A stretch of DNA of 64,000 nucleotides. It comes from Streptosporangium lutulentum. Its GTDB lineage: Bacteria; Actinomycetota; Actinomycetes; Streptosporangiales; Streptosporangiaceae. The DNA lies in the NCBI RefSeq assembly GCF_030811455.1, contig NZ_JAUSQU010000001.1:6324001-6388000 (forward strand). The letters are read 5' to 3'. The position numbers were made by a program, and so were the translations under genes. The notes below the pieces were generated by a model. It saw nothing but the letters and a program-made list of their open reading frames with translations. It ran no database searches and was not told the origin of the DNA. Below are positions 54,747-63,588 of the stretch, piece after piece. Numbering within the stretch: the stretch's first letter is position 1; the number at the start of each line of letters is the position of its first letter.

Positions 54747-55927
54747 GAGCTCGTCACCACTTTCAGGCCCGAAGTGATGCCGTCGCCGCTGACCTCCACC
54801 ATTCCCCTGGCGAACATCCCGGTCTCCGCGGCGACCAGCCTGCCGTCGGTGAGCTGGAGTGCGTAGCCGCCCTCACGCAGGGCGAGCAGCGCGCCGACCG
54901 GTACGGCGAGCACGCCCCGCCGTACCCGGGAGGTGACGTTCACCTGGACCGCCGCGGAGTCCAGCGCCTTCACGTCCGTGCTCCGGTCCGGTGTGACCGT
55001 GACGTTCAGCTGCGGCGTACCGGACCCGCCCGGCGTCTCGTTGTCCCGCGTGTCCTTGCCGATCGCGGTGACCTTCCCGCTGATCTTCTTGTCGTCGGGG
55101 AGGACGACGGTCATCCGCGTGCCCCGGCGGATCGTGCCCACATCGGTGGCGTCCACCGGTACGGTCACCACCTTCCTCGTCGAGGTCACGGTCATCAGCT
55201 CCTCCGCGACCACGTCCCCGAGCTGCGCCTTCACCGAGCCGACGCGGACCGGCCCGGGAAGGACGACGACCTGGCCGACGTCCAGCGTGCCGGTCGGCTC
55301 CAGCCCGGAGTCCAGTTGCCACCGCTTGAGCGCCGCGCCGAGGGAGGCGGTGAAGACGTCTCCCGGCAGGAGGGGCTTGTCCCTGCCGGCAAGAGGCACC
55401 CGGGACGCGTCTGCCCCCGGAGCGGTTTTGGCCGTGGTGACAGCGGACGTCCGGGGCGGCGGAAGGCCGATGTCATAGCCGAGTGCTTTGAGGTTGTTCG
55501 CCACCACCGTCACGTCACGGCCCTGGACGCCCTCCTCACCCAGCTTGCGAAAGAGCGGCGTGTCACCGAAGAACGCCGTCACGGGCCGGTCGTCCACCCA
55601 GTACAGCGGCTTGCCCCTGAGCACCGCGGCGCCCGCCTTCGGCAGCCGGGTGACCAGTCCCTCCCCCACGCCCCGCAGGGGTCTCTCCGCGCCGAAGCCC
55701 AGGGAGCCGGGGAGCGTCCGGGTGTCCGACAGGTCGGTCTTGACCACGGAGGCGATCTCCACGTGGGGCTTGACGGTTCCCGCCGTCTCCGGTTTCCCCT
55801 CGTGACCGGCCAGCGCGACCGCGACCACCCCGGCCGCCGCGACGGCGATCAGCGCCACCGCTCCGGCGACGACCGGCTTCCACCTTCGCCCGCGCCCCCT
55901 CGCGTCCGCGGCTTCGCTACTCGCCAC
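54743..55927 (-). CDS. HlyD/MacA-like efflux adaptor
   Basis: A 394-residue protein with a basic N-terminus, one anchor helix (18-40) and a long outside region. The middle part ([19 protein letters not shown], then [19 protein letters not shown]) matches the peptidoglycan-binding-type insert of actinobacterial adaptors, and the C-terminal half has HlyD-like beta domains ([14 protein letters not shown]). It would work with the ATPase and permease behind it. GTG 55927 has GGAGGA before it. Confidence 0.88.
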   Translation of the reverse strand: MASSEAADARGRGRRWKPVVAGAVALIAVAAAGVVAVALAGHEGKPETAGTVKPHVEIASVVKTDLSDTRTLPGSLGFGAERPLRGVGEGLVTRLPKAGAAVLRGKPLYWVDDRPVTAFFGDTPLFRKLGEEGVQGRDVTVVANNLKALGYDIGLPPPRTSAVTTAKTAPGADASRVPLAGRDKPLLPGDVFTASLGAALKRWQLDSGLEPTGTLDVGQVVVLPGPVRVGSVKAQLGDVVAEELMTVTSTRKVVTVPVDATDVGTIRRGTRMTVVLPDDKKISGKVTAIGKDTRDNETPGGSGTPQLNVTVTPDRSTDVKALDSAAVQVNVTSRVRRGVLAVPVGALLALREGGYALQLTDGRLVAAETGMFARGMVEVSGDGITSGLKVVTSS

Positions 55928-56054
55928 TGAAGTCCTCCAACCGGCGGCCCCCGCCGATGCCGGTCCCCACCACGGCGGCGCGTGGCAGGCGGATGCGTGG
56001 GCCGGGAACAGAGCTCGGGGATTTCGGCATGCCGACGAGGATTATCCGGAGATG

Positions 56055-56076
56055 TTAGGAACCTGTCAGGAACCCA
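56055..56076. promoter_or_regulatory. OmpR-type direct repeat between efflux operon and regulator
   Basis: TTAGGAACCTG-TCAGGAACCCA: two 11-bp units with AGGAACC in each, the spacing expected for an OmpR-family dimer. On the minus strand, GATAAT follows 11 bases after the repeat and may be the -10 of the efflux operon. Confidence 0.7.
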
Positions 56077-56154
56077 TGGTCGTCCCGTGATTCCGCCTCG
56101 GCCGACGGCCCGCTGGGCGGACAGTGGTGTCCAGGCCGACCTAAGCTCGGCGAT

Positions 56155-56898
56155 ATGTGCGCATATGTCCTAGTAGCGGAGGACGACCTGAAGCAGGCCG
56201 AGCTGGTCCGTCGCTATCTGGAAAGGGAGGGGCATTCGGTCGTCGCCGTACACGACGGACGCTCGGCGCTGGACGCCGTTCGCCGCCGGCTCCCCGACCT
56301 CCTCGTCCTCGACGTGATGATGCCCAGGGTCGACGGGCTGGACGTGTGCCGGATCCTGCGCGCCGAGTCGGACCTGCCGATGCTGATGCTGACCGCCCGG
56401 ACCACCGAGGACGACCTGCTGCTCGGCCTCGACCTGGGCGCCGACGACTACATGACCAAGCCCTACAGCCCGCGCGAGCTGATGGCGCGCGTCCGCACTC
56501 TGCTCCGGCGGGCCCGTCCGGTCGTCACCGAGCCCGATCCGGTGCTGAGGGTCGGCGCGCTGGCGGTGGATCCCGGCCGTCACGAGGTCAGCGTGGACGG
56601 CAGGCACATCGAGTGCACTCCGGGCGAGTTCGAAATACTGGAGTTGCTGGCGACACAACCCGGCCGGGTGTTCTCCCGGGAGCAGATCCTCGGACATCTC
56701 CACGGCTTCGACCGCTACATCACCTCCCGGACCGTCGACGTGCACGTGATGAACCTGCGCAAGAAGATCGAGCCGGAGTCGCGCAGGCCCGCCCGGCTGG
56801 TCACCGTCTACGGGGTGGGCTACAAGCTGACCGCCCCCCGGGGCGAGGCCACCGGGGACGGTTCCGGCGGCCGGCAGGACACGCCTGATGCGCCGTGA
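56155..56898 (+). CDS. OmpR-type response regulator
   Basis: A 247-residue regulator: receiver with D53 in LLVLDVMMPRVDG and K in MTKPYSP, then the winged-helix domain ending VDVHVMNLRKKIEP...VYGVGYKL. TAAGCT lies seven bases before the ATG and no ribosome site is seen, so the mRNA may be leaderless. The direct repeat at 56055 is the likely autoregulatory site. It is divergent from the efflux operon, which is probably its target. Confidence 0.93.
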   Translation: MCAYVLVAEDDLKQAELVRRYLEREGHSVVAVHDGRSALDAVRRRLPDLLVLDVMMPRVDGLDVCRILRAESDLPMLMLTARTTEDDLLLGLDLGADDYMTKPYSPRELMARVRTLLRRARPVVTEPDPVLRVGALAVDPGRHEVSVDGRHIECTPGEFEILELLATQPGRVFSREQILGHLHGFDRYITSRTVDVHVMNLRKKIEPESRRPARLVTVYGVGYKLTAPRGEATGDGSGGRQDTPDAP

Positions 56899-58705
56899 CG
56901 TGCCGCTACGCCGCAGCCTGCTCCTGAGGTTGCTGGCGGTCTCGGTGCTGGTGTCCGTCTGCTCCATCGTGGCGACCGCCTGGCTGACCGTACGGAGCAC
57001 CACCGTGGCGATCCAGCAGGAACAGGGCCAGGCTCTCGCCGACGACGCCCGGATCTACGACGAGCTCCTCGGCTACGCGGCCGGCCACTCCACCTGGAAG
57101 GGCGCGGACAAGACGGTACGCCTGCTGGCGCAGCAGACCGGGCACCGGGTCACGCTGACCACCGAGGACCGCAGGCCGGTCCTCGACTCCGATTCGGGTC
57201 CGTCCTCGCTGCCCGCGAAGCCGACGGCGGTCATCGAGCCCCTGGCCGTCGACACCGCCCTGACCGCCGCCTCGTCGTCCGACCGCATCGATCCGCGTGC
57301 GGTCGGACCGTTCCGGCTTCCCCGCAAGGAGCGTGACGAGCTGCACACCGCGGCCCTGCGAACCGCCGCCTGCCTGCGCGACAACTTCAGAACCATCACC
57401 AAGATCGTCGATGGTCCCAGCGGGCGTCCGCGTGTCGAGACCCCCGCGCTCAACCCGGATTTCTCCACCACGAGATGCGCCAGTCCGGCCCTGGACGAAC
57501 TGACGCCCACCGAGGTGAAGGCGCTCACCCGGCTCAACAAGCTCGTCAACGCCTGTCTCGCGCACCAGGCGGGGCCCATCGTGAAAGTCGGCCTGGACTT
57601 CACCTGGGGTGAGGTGACCACAGCGGTCACGGGCGACGATCGGACGGGCGGGCGCTCGACCACTCCCGCCAAGGGCAGCGAGGTGAGCGTTCCCATCTGC
57701 ATCACCACCGGCCGGCACGAGCAACTCGCGCCCTACGTCGCCCCGACCGCGCTGCTCTTCGTCAGCAGCCGCGGCGGTGCCGCATCGACGATCTTCGACT
57801 TCTCGCCGGCCAACCAGGCGCGCATCGCCGGGGTCACGGCCCTGGTGCTGCTGATCACCATGACCGTCACCGTCCTGGCCGGCATCCGGCTGGTCAGGCC
57901 GCTGCGCGCACTGACCGGCGCGGCGCGCCGGATGGGAGAGGGAGACGTCACGGCCCGGGTCAAGGTCACGGGAGGGGACGAGATCGGCAGGCTGGCGACG
58001 GCCTTCAACGCCATGTCGGAGCGGCGCGAGCAACTGGAGGAACTGCGCAGGGCGATGGTCAGCGACGTCGCGCACGAGCTGCGCACCCCGCTCAGCAACA
58101 TCCGCGGCTGGCTGGAGGCGGCCGAGGACGGAGTCGTCGCTCCGGACCGGACGCTGATGTCCTCGCTGCTGGAGGAGGCTCTGCTTCTCCAGCACGTCAT
58201 CGACGACCTGCAGGACCTGGCGATGGCCGACGCCGGTGAGCTGAGGCTCCGCAGGGAGCGCGTCAACGCGGCCGACCTGCTCGCCCAGGTCGCCACCGCG
58301 CACGGGGGAAGCGCGGATACCGCGGGCGTCACACTGTCGACGCGCTCCGAAGGCGACCTGGAACTGCTCGCCGATCCGGTACGGCTGCGCCAGGCGGTGG
58401 GCAACCTGGTGTCCAACGCCGTACGGCACACTCCCGCCGGCGGCACGGTCGGCCTGAGCGCCCGCGGGGAGGGCGACCAGGTGGTGATCGACGTCGCCGA
58501 CACCGGAGCCGGGATCGCCGCCGAGGATCTGCCGATGGTCTTCGAGCGGTTCTGGCGGGCGGAGAAGTCACGCAACCGGCAGACCGGGGGCAGCGGCCTC
58601 GGCCTCTCCATCGTCCGCAAGCTCGTGGAGGCGCACGGCGGCACCGTGTCCGCCACGAGTGTCGTCGGCGCGGGCTCGGTTTTCACCCTCCGGCTCCCCG
58701 TCTGA
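56888..58705 (+). CDS. OmpR-type sensor histidine kinase
   Basis: A 605-residue kinase. Helix 1 (about 12-34) and helix 2 (about 311-335) enclose a 275-residue outside sensor with several cysteines (TAACLRDNF, TTRCASP, VNACLAH, VPICITT) that may form disulfides. A HAMP domain (336-388), HisKA with H396 in DVAHELRTPLS, and the ATP-binding domain (NLVSNAVRHTPAG, GSGLGLSIVRKL) follow. It overlaps the regulator by 11 bases. The ligand is unknown; the efflux operon suggests an envelope-active compound. Confidence 0.93.
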   Translation: MRRDVPLRRSLLLRLLAVSVLVSVCSIVATAWLTVRSTTVAIQQEQGQALADDARIYDELLGYAAGHSTWKGADKTVRLLAQQTGHRVTLTTEDRRPVLDSDSGPSSLPAKPTAVIEPLAVDTALTAASSSDRIDPRAVGPFRLPRKERDELHTAALRTAACLRDNFRTITKIVDGPSGRPRVETPALNPDFSTTRCASPALDELTPTEVKALTRLNKLVNACLAHQAGPIVKVGLDFTWGEVTTAVTGDDRTGGRSTTPAKGSEVSVPICITTGRHEQLAPYVAPTALLFVSSRGGAASTIFDFSPANQARIAGVTALVLLITMTVTVLAGIRLVRPLRALTGAARRMGEGDVTARVKVTGGDEIGRLATAFNAMSERREQLEELRRAMVSDVAHELRTPLSNIRGWLEAAEDGVVAPDRTLMSSLLEEALLLQHVIDDLQDLAMADAGELRLRRERVNAADLLAQVATAHGGSADTAGVTLSTRSEGDLELLADPVRLRQAVGNLVSNAVRHTPAGGTVGLSARGEGDQVVIDVADTGAGIAAEDLPMVFERFWRAEKSRNRQTGGSGLGLSIVRKLVEAHGGTVSATSVVGAGSVFTLRLPV

Positions 58706-58740
58706 ACGAGGCGCCTCCCTCCCCGGCGAAGACGCCGGCC

Positions 58741-59217
58741 TCAACCCTGCCGTAGCTCTCGGGTCTGCTTCCGTATGACGTCGTTGGCGCGGACGGCGAA
58801 ATCGCGGACGATCGCCAGCTCCGCGTCGCTGTAGCTCTCGGCGAGATCCGCGTAGGCCCGGTTGATGTCCGCCAGGATTGCCTGCAGGTCACGGTAGGGA
58901 CCTTCGCGTACCAGCTCGACGAGGACACGGCGCCGGTCGGCGCCGTCCCGGCGGCGGTGCACGTATCCCGCCCTCTCCAGGCGGTCCACGACCGAGGTGA
59001 TGGCGCCGCCGCGCGTCAGCCCTATCCGTTCGGCGAGATCGTGAGGGGTCATGGACCCCTCCTTGTCGAGTACGGCCAGGCAGTTGAAGTCGGTCACGTT
59101 GATTCCGGCCCGGCCCGCGACGCCGACGTGAAACAGCGCCGACCACATGGCCGTCAGGCGCCCCTGATCGGATACGGCCGCGATCATCTCCGCTCGGCTT
59201 CCGGGTTCCGTTGACAT
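58741..59217 (-). CDS. MarR-family regulator
   Basis: A 158-residue winged-helix repressor: LTRGGAITSVVDRLERAGYVHRRRDGADRRRVLVEL holds the recognition helix and wing. It diverges from an MFS exporter gene; the AT-rich gap between them has two inverted repeats, the classical MarR arrangement in which a ligand of the pump releases the repressor. Confidence 0.92.
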   Translation of the reverse strand: MSTEPGSRAEMIAAVSDQGRLTAMWSALFHVGVAGRAGINVTDFNCLAVLDKEGSMTPHDLAERIGLTRGGAITSVVDRLERAGYVHRRRDGADRRRVLVELVREGPYRDLQAILADINRAYADLAESYSDAELAIVRDFAVRANDVIRKQTRELRQG

Positions 59218-59237
59218 GACGGCACAACCCTTCCTAA

Positions 59238-59277
59238 TCTCTCTAAAATAGAGAGACTCTTAATTAGAGAAACTCTA
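59238..59277. promoter_or_regulatory. Twin MarR-type operators
   Basis: TCTCTCTA-AAA-TAGAGAGA (59238-59256) is a perfect 8-bp dyad, and TAGAG-AAA-CTCTA (59265-59277) a perfect 5-bp dyad sharing the same core, 24 bp centre to centre. The strongly AT-rich gap probably contains both divergent promoters. Confidence 0.8.
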
Positions 59278-59318
59278 TTTTTGTACTGTCAGAGTAGTCG
59301 ATCTCCCGGGAAGCAGCC

Positions 59319-60752
59319 GTGCTCGCATCCACTCCCCGAACCGGTCCACCCGCCTCGCCCCGGCGCTGGGCGGCGCTCGGCATCGTCCTGAGCGCCGCCT
59401 TCATGGACAACGTCGACGCGACCATCCTCAGCATCGCGCTGCCCCACATCCAGAACGACCTTGGCGCCGACCACACCACCGCCCAATGGAGCCTCGCCGG
59501 ATACGTCCTGGCGTTCGCGTTACTACTGATCACCGGTGGACGTCTGGGTGACGCCTTCGGCCGCAGGCGCCTCTTCCTGATCGGTGTCGCCGGATTCACC
59601 GCCGCCTCCGTCGCGTGCGGCGCCGCCACGACGCCCGAAATGCTCATCGGCGGCCGCCTCGCACAGGGCGCGATGGCCGCTCTGATGGTGCCCCAGGTCA
59701 TGTCGGTCATCGTCACCATGTTCGGCCCGGCTGAGCGAGCGTCGGCGTTCTCGCTGCTGGGTGCGGTTCTCAGCGTGGGCAGCGTCAGCGGGCCGCTGCT
59801 GGGTGGACTGCTGACCGAGTACGACGCGCTGGGGCTGGGCTGGCGCGCGATCTTCTACGTCAACGTTCCCATCGGGATCCTCGCTTTCGGCCTGGCCGTG
59901 TGGATCATGCCCGAGACCCGTTCCGACCGTCCGCTCCGGCTCGACCTGGTGGGAGTGGCCCTGGTGACGCCGGCCACGCTGGGGATCATGTACCCGCTTG
60001 TGCAGGGGCGTGCGGAGGGCTGGCCCACCTGGATGTTCGTCGCGATGGCCGCGGCGGTCGTACTCCTGATGCTGTTCGTCGCCCAGCAGCGGCGCCGCCA
60101 CCGGCGGGACGGCTCCGCCCTGGTGCCGCCCACCCTGTTCCGGCAGAGGTCGTTCACGGTCGGGGTGGTCGTCGTGCTGCTGGTCTTCTCCGGTGTGACG
60201 TCGTTTTTCCTCGTGCTGACCTACCACCTGCAGTCCGGCCTGGGGTGGACGCCGCTACACACGGCACTGGTGACGCTGGCCTGGCCCGTCGGCATCACCG
60301 CGACCACTCATCTCGCGTTGCGCCACGGCGCGGCGCACGGTCGCCGGCTCATCGGCACGGGCGCGCTCATCATGGCCGCGGGCACCCTCGTCGTGATCGT
60401 CTCCACGCTGACCTCGGGGGCCGGCCTGACCTGGCCGCACGTCGCGGTCGCCGAACTGGTCATCGGTTTCGGCATGGGACTGTGCGTGCCGATCCTCACC
60501 ACCGTGGTGCTCGGCGACGTTCCCGCCGACGACGCCGGTGCCGGTTCCGGCGTCGTCAACACCGGCATACAGCTCGGTACCGCCGTCGGAATAGCGATCG
60601 TCGGAGTTGTCTTCTTCGCTCTCGTCTCCACCGGGACCGGCGCCCCCGCGGACCGGTTCAGCTCGGCGACCGCGACGACGCTCTGGTACAACGCCGGCGT
60701 CTTCGCCCTGGCCGCACTGCTGAGTCCGCTGCTTCCCGCTTCCCGGAGATGA
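59319..60752 (+). CDS. DHA2-family MFS drug exporter (EmrB/QacA-like)
   Basis: A 477-residue exporter with about 14 helices. Early DNVDATILSIALPHIQNDL carries the acidic residue used in proton or cation coupling; GRLGDAFGRRRLF is the loop 2-3 motif and SVSGPLLGGLLTEY matches motif C of antiporters. GTG 59319 has GGGA before it. Repressed, by inference, by the divergent MarR protein. Confidence 0.92.
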   Translation: MLASTPRTGPPASPRRWAALGIVLSAAFMDNVDATILSIALPHIQNDLGADHTTAQWSLAGYVLAFALLLITGGRLGDAFGRRRLFLIGVAGFTAASVACGAATTPEMLIGGRLAQGAMAALMVPQVMSVIVTMFGPAERASAFSLLGAVLSVGSVSGPLLGGLLTEYDALGLGWRAIFYVNVPIGILAFGLAVWIMPETRSDRPLRLDLVGVALVTPATLGIMYPLVQGRAEGWPTWMFVAMAAAVVLLMLFVAQQRRRHRRDGSALVPPTLFRQRSFTVGVVVVLLVFSGVTSFFLVLTYHLQSGLGWTPLHTALVTLAWPVGITATTHLALRHGAAHGRRLIGTGALIMAAGTLVVIVSTLTSGAGLTWPHVAVAELVIGFGMGLCVPILTTVVLGDVPADDAGAGSGVVNTGIQLGTAVGIAIVGVVFFALVSTGTGAPADRFSSATATTLWYNAGVFALAALLSPLLPASRR

Positions 60753-60795
60753 CCTGGAAGGGGCGGGATCACCACAGCTGGAAGGAGCCCGATCG

Positions 60796-60823
60796 GCCCG
60801 CGGGTCGTGAGCCTCGCGGGCCT
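60796..60823. terminator. Candidate terminator hairpin
   Basis: GGCCCGCG (60796-60803) pairs with CGCGGGCC (60816-60823) over a 12-base loop, between the convergent MFS and TetR genes. Confidence 0.5.
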
Positions 60824-60841
60824 GGGCGTTCCGCCGGACGA

Positions 60842-61525
60842 TCATAGGCCCGTGGCGCGGTCCTTCGCGCGGAGCCCGTTCAGTGCCGCCGCCGAGAGGG
60901 CGTCCGCCTCGGACACGCTGAGCGGCGCGTGGCCGCTGATCAGGCGGAAGATCAGCGGGCCGAAGAGGAGGTCGATCGCCGTCTCGACGTCGACCCCCGC
61001 GTCCACCTCACCCCGCTCGACCGCGCGCCGCCAGAGCCGGGCGCCGGCCTCCCTCCGGCCGGCCAGGAAGAGCTCCCGGAAGTATCGGGCCCCCTCGGGG
61101 TCGGTCACGCAGGCCGCGAGGAGTTGCGCGAAGATCGTCCCGGCCCGGCTGTGGTAGAAGTCGCTGACCTGGCGGACCTGCTCGGACAGGTCCTCCAGGG
61201 CGTCGCCGGTGTCCGGCAGCGGGACGGCGTCGCCCATCTCGACGCCGAACGCCTCGGCCGCGATGGCGATGCGGCTGGGCCAGTGCTTGTAGATGGTCGC
61301 CTTGCTGACGCCGGACCGCGTACTGATCGCGTCGATGGTCGCGGCGCACAGCCCGCCCTCGTTGAGCAGCTCACGGGTCGCCGTCAGCACGGACTGCTGG
61401 GCCCGGAGGCTGCGCGGCCGGGTGGGCCGGGCCGCCTTCGCCGGGGACGCCCAGTTCGCCTGGACAGGCAGTCCCGTCCATTCCGCCTGGTCCGGCAGAG
61501 GTCGATCCGGCTCGCCGTCACGCAT
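60842..61525 (-). CDS. TetR-family regulator
   Basis: A 227-residue regulator. After a 45-residue basic tail the DNA-binding domain is TIDAISTRSGVSKATIYKHWPSR; the C-terminal part matches TetR_C_11-like domains (FYHSRAGTIFAQLLAACVTDPE). ATG overlaps the SDR stop by eight bases, so the two are one transcript and the regulator may act on it. No operator could be assigned with confidence. Confidence 0.9.
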   Translation of the reverse strand: MRDGEPDRPLPDQAEWTGLPVQANWASPAKAARPTRPRSLRAQQSVLTATRELLNEGGLCAATIDAISTRSGVSKATIYKHWPSRIAIAAEAFGVEMGDAVPLPDTGDALEDLSEQVRQVSDFYHSRAGTIFAQLLAACVTDPEGARYFRELFLAGRREAGARLWRRAVERGEVDAGVDVETAIDLLFGPLIFRLISGHAPLSVSEADALSAAALNGLRAKDRATGL

Positions 61526-62369
61526 CCTCGGCCCCGTTGCGGTAGTTCGTCGAGACCGAGGCCTCGCGCCACATGTCCAGCTCGTACTGGACGAACTGGA
61601 TTTTGGCCTCGACCCGGGAGACCGCGTCCGCCCCGAGCTGGATGCGCAGCGGGGGCTCGGGAACCGAGGCCAGGTTGACGATCACCGACGCCGCCCTGGC
61701 GGGATCGCCCGGCTGCGTGTGGTTGCGCTCGCTCACGGTGTCGCGTATCGCGCCCGCCGTCTTGGCGTAGTCGTCGATGACGTCCTCCGCGGCACGCAGG
61801 CTGGAATCGTCCAGGAAATCGGTCCTGAAGGCTCCGGGCTCCACGACGGTGACCGACACGCCCAGGGGGGCGAGCTCGATCCGCATGGACTCCGACAGGC
61901 CCTCGATCGCGAACTTGGTCGCGCCGTAGATGCCCATGCCCGGTCCTCCCTGTGTGAAGCCGCCGACGGAGCCGATGTTGATGACGTGTCCCGAACGCTG
62001 CCCGCGCAGCACCGGCAACACGGCCCGGTTCACGTTCAGCAGCCCGAAGACGTTGACGTCGAAGACCGCGCGGACCGCGGAGTCGGACGCCTCCTCGACG
62101 GCTCCGAGCAGGCCGCGCCCCGCGTTGTTGACCAGCACGTCGATCCTGCCGAAGCGCTTCACGGCCTGCGTCACGGCCTCGTGGGCCTGGCGCTCGTCGG
62201 TGACGTCCAACGTGACGACGAGGAGTTCGCCCCCCGCGTCCTGGAACTCCTTCCTGGCCGCCTCGGCGTCGCGTACCGCGGCGACGACCTGCCGGCCACG
62301 CGAGAGTGCCTCTCGGACGATCTCCGCACCAAGCCCTCGCGAGGCTCCGGTGACGAACCAGACGCTCAT
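61518..62369 (-). CDS. Short-chain dehydrogenase/reductase
   Basis: A 283-residue NAD(P)-dependent oxidoreductase. TGASRGLG (7-14) is the cofactor loop, NNAG follows, and the active site includes a Ser in INIGSVGG and YGATK. It resembles the classical SDRs that reduce carbonyls of varied substrates. AAAGGAGAG precedes ATG 62369. Translationally coupled with the TetR gene. Confidence 0.93.
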   Translation of the reverse strand: MSVWFVTGASRGLGAEIVREALSRGRQVVAAVRDAEAARKEFQDAGGELLVVTLDVTDERQAHEAVTQAVKRFGRIDVLVNNAGRGLLGAVEEASDSAVRAVFDVNVFGLLNVNRAVLPVLRGQRSGHVINIGSVGGFTQGGPGMGIYGATKFAIEGLSESMRIELAPLGVSVTVVEPGAFRTDFLDDSSLRAAEDVIDDYAKTAGAIRDTVSERNHTQPGDPARAASVIVNLASVPEPPLRIQLGADAVSRVEAKIQFVQYELDMWREASVSTNYRNGAEDA

Positions 62370-62500
62370 CTCTTCTCTCCTTTCGGGGCGGGCCGGGGGC
62401 TTGAACTCGTCGCCGGTGCGGGTGGCCCGGATCGATCCGGACCACCCGGGTCGGACCTCGGACTTCCAGGTCCCCGGGTCGGGGCCTTGGCTCCGCCGGT

Positions 62501-63367
62501 TCAGACCTCCCGGGTCAGGGTCTCGAACTCCTCGTCGCTGAGCTCGATGAGCGCGGCGGCCATGTTGTCCTCCAGGTGCGAGACCGTGGAGGTACCGGGG
62601 ATGGGCAGCATCACGGGCGAGCGCCTGAGCAGCCACGCCAGCGCGAGCTGCGACGGCGTGGCGCCGTGCCTCTTGGAGAACGTCTCAAGCGGGCTGCCCT
62701 CCTTCGCCAGCTTTCCGGTGGCGAGCGGGGCCCAAGGGATGAAGGCGATGCCGTTCTCCTCGGAGTACTTCAGCAGCGGCTCCGCGTCGCGCTTCGCGAG
62801 GTTGTAGAGGTTCTGCACCGAGACGATGGTCGCGAACTCGCTCGCCCGCTCGACGTCCTCGACGCTGACCTCGCTGAGGCCGATGTGCCGGATCTTGCCC
62901 TCCTGCTGCAGGAGGGCGAGCTCCCCGATCTGGTCGGCGAGCGGCACCTGCGAGTCGATGCGGTGCAGCTGGAGCAGGTCGATCCGGTCGACGCCGAGGT
63001 GGCGCAGGCTCAGCATGACCTGCTGCCGCAGGTATTCCGGGCGGCCGACCACCCGCCAGTCACCGGGGCCCGAACGGGTGAACCCCGCCTTGGTCGCGAT
63101 GATCAGATCATCGGCATAGGGGTGCAGCGCCTTCTTGATCAGCATGTCGGCCACGAACGGGCCGTACGCGTCGGCGGTGTCGATGAAGTTCACACCGAGC
63201 TCGACGGCGCGGCGGAGCACGCGGACCGCCTCATCCGGGTCGCGCGGGTCTCCCCATACCCCCGTGCCGGTCAACTGCATGGCCCCGTAACCCAGGCGGT
63301 TGACGCGAAGGTCGCCTCCGATGGCGAAAGATCCCGAGGCGTCTGCCGGACGAACAGTAGTGGTCAT
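62501..63367 (-). CDS. Aldo/keto reductase
   Basis: A 288-residue NADPH-dependent barrel enzyme. The catalytic tetrad is visible: D63 and Y68 in [10 protein letters not shown]93 in IIATKAG, His in LLQLHRID. The C-terminal cofactor block [13 protein letters not shown] is present. AGGGGAG precedes ATG 63367, and an 18-bp palindrome lies just upstream. The gene ends 131 bases before the SDR gene and may be cotranscribed. Substrate unknown; removal of reactive carbonyls is plausible. Confidence 0.94.
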   Translation of the reverse strand: MTTTVRPADASGSFAIGGDLRVNRLGYGAMQLTGTGVWGDPRDPDEAVRVLRRAVELGVNFIDTADAYGPFVADMLIKKALHPYADDLIIATKAGFTRSGPGDWRVVGRPEYLRQQVMLSLRHLGVDRIDLLQLHRIDSQVPLADQIGELALLQQEGKIRHIGLSEVSVEDVERASEFATIVSVQNLYNLAKRDAEPLLKYSEENGIAFIPWAPLATGKLAKEGSPLETFSKRHGATPSQLALAWLLRRSPVMLPIPGTSTVSHLEDNMAAALIELSDEEFETLTREV

Positions 63368-63383
63368 TGTCTCCCCTAAAGAC

Positions 63384-63401
63384 GAACTGAACGTTCAGTT
63401 C
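63384..63401. promoter_or_regulatory. TetR-type palindromic operator of the aldo/keto reductase
   Basis: GAACTGAACGTTCAGTTC is a perfect 18-bp palindrome. On the minus strand, TATAGT (63402-63407), a good -10 box, directly abuts it. A repressor bound here would block transcription from that promoter. Confidence 0.8.
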
Positions 63402-63588
63402 ACTATAAGACTTCAGGTGGCGGCGGGAAAAATCCCCCCCGGATTCGACCGACCGCCGAGGGCCGCCGGGCCGCCCGACCCCGGACCCGGCCTTCCCACA
63501 GCGCCTGCGAGGACCCGCCCACGGTTCGGACACGACTCCCGGTGCGTCCCGTTCGGGCGTTCCGGCCCTGTCCGGTGGCCTGCCGCGT

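Noticed and set aside
62370-62636. Upstream extension of the SDR gene by 89 codons
   Set aside because: Runs through the end of the aldo/keto reductase gene and lacks homology; AAAGGAGAG marks ATG 62369.
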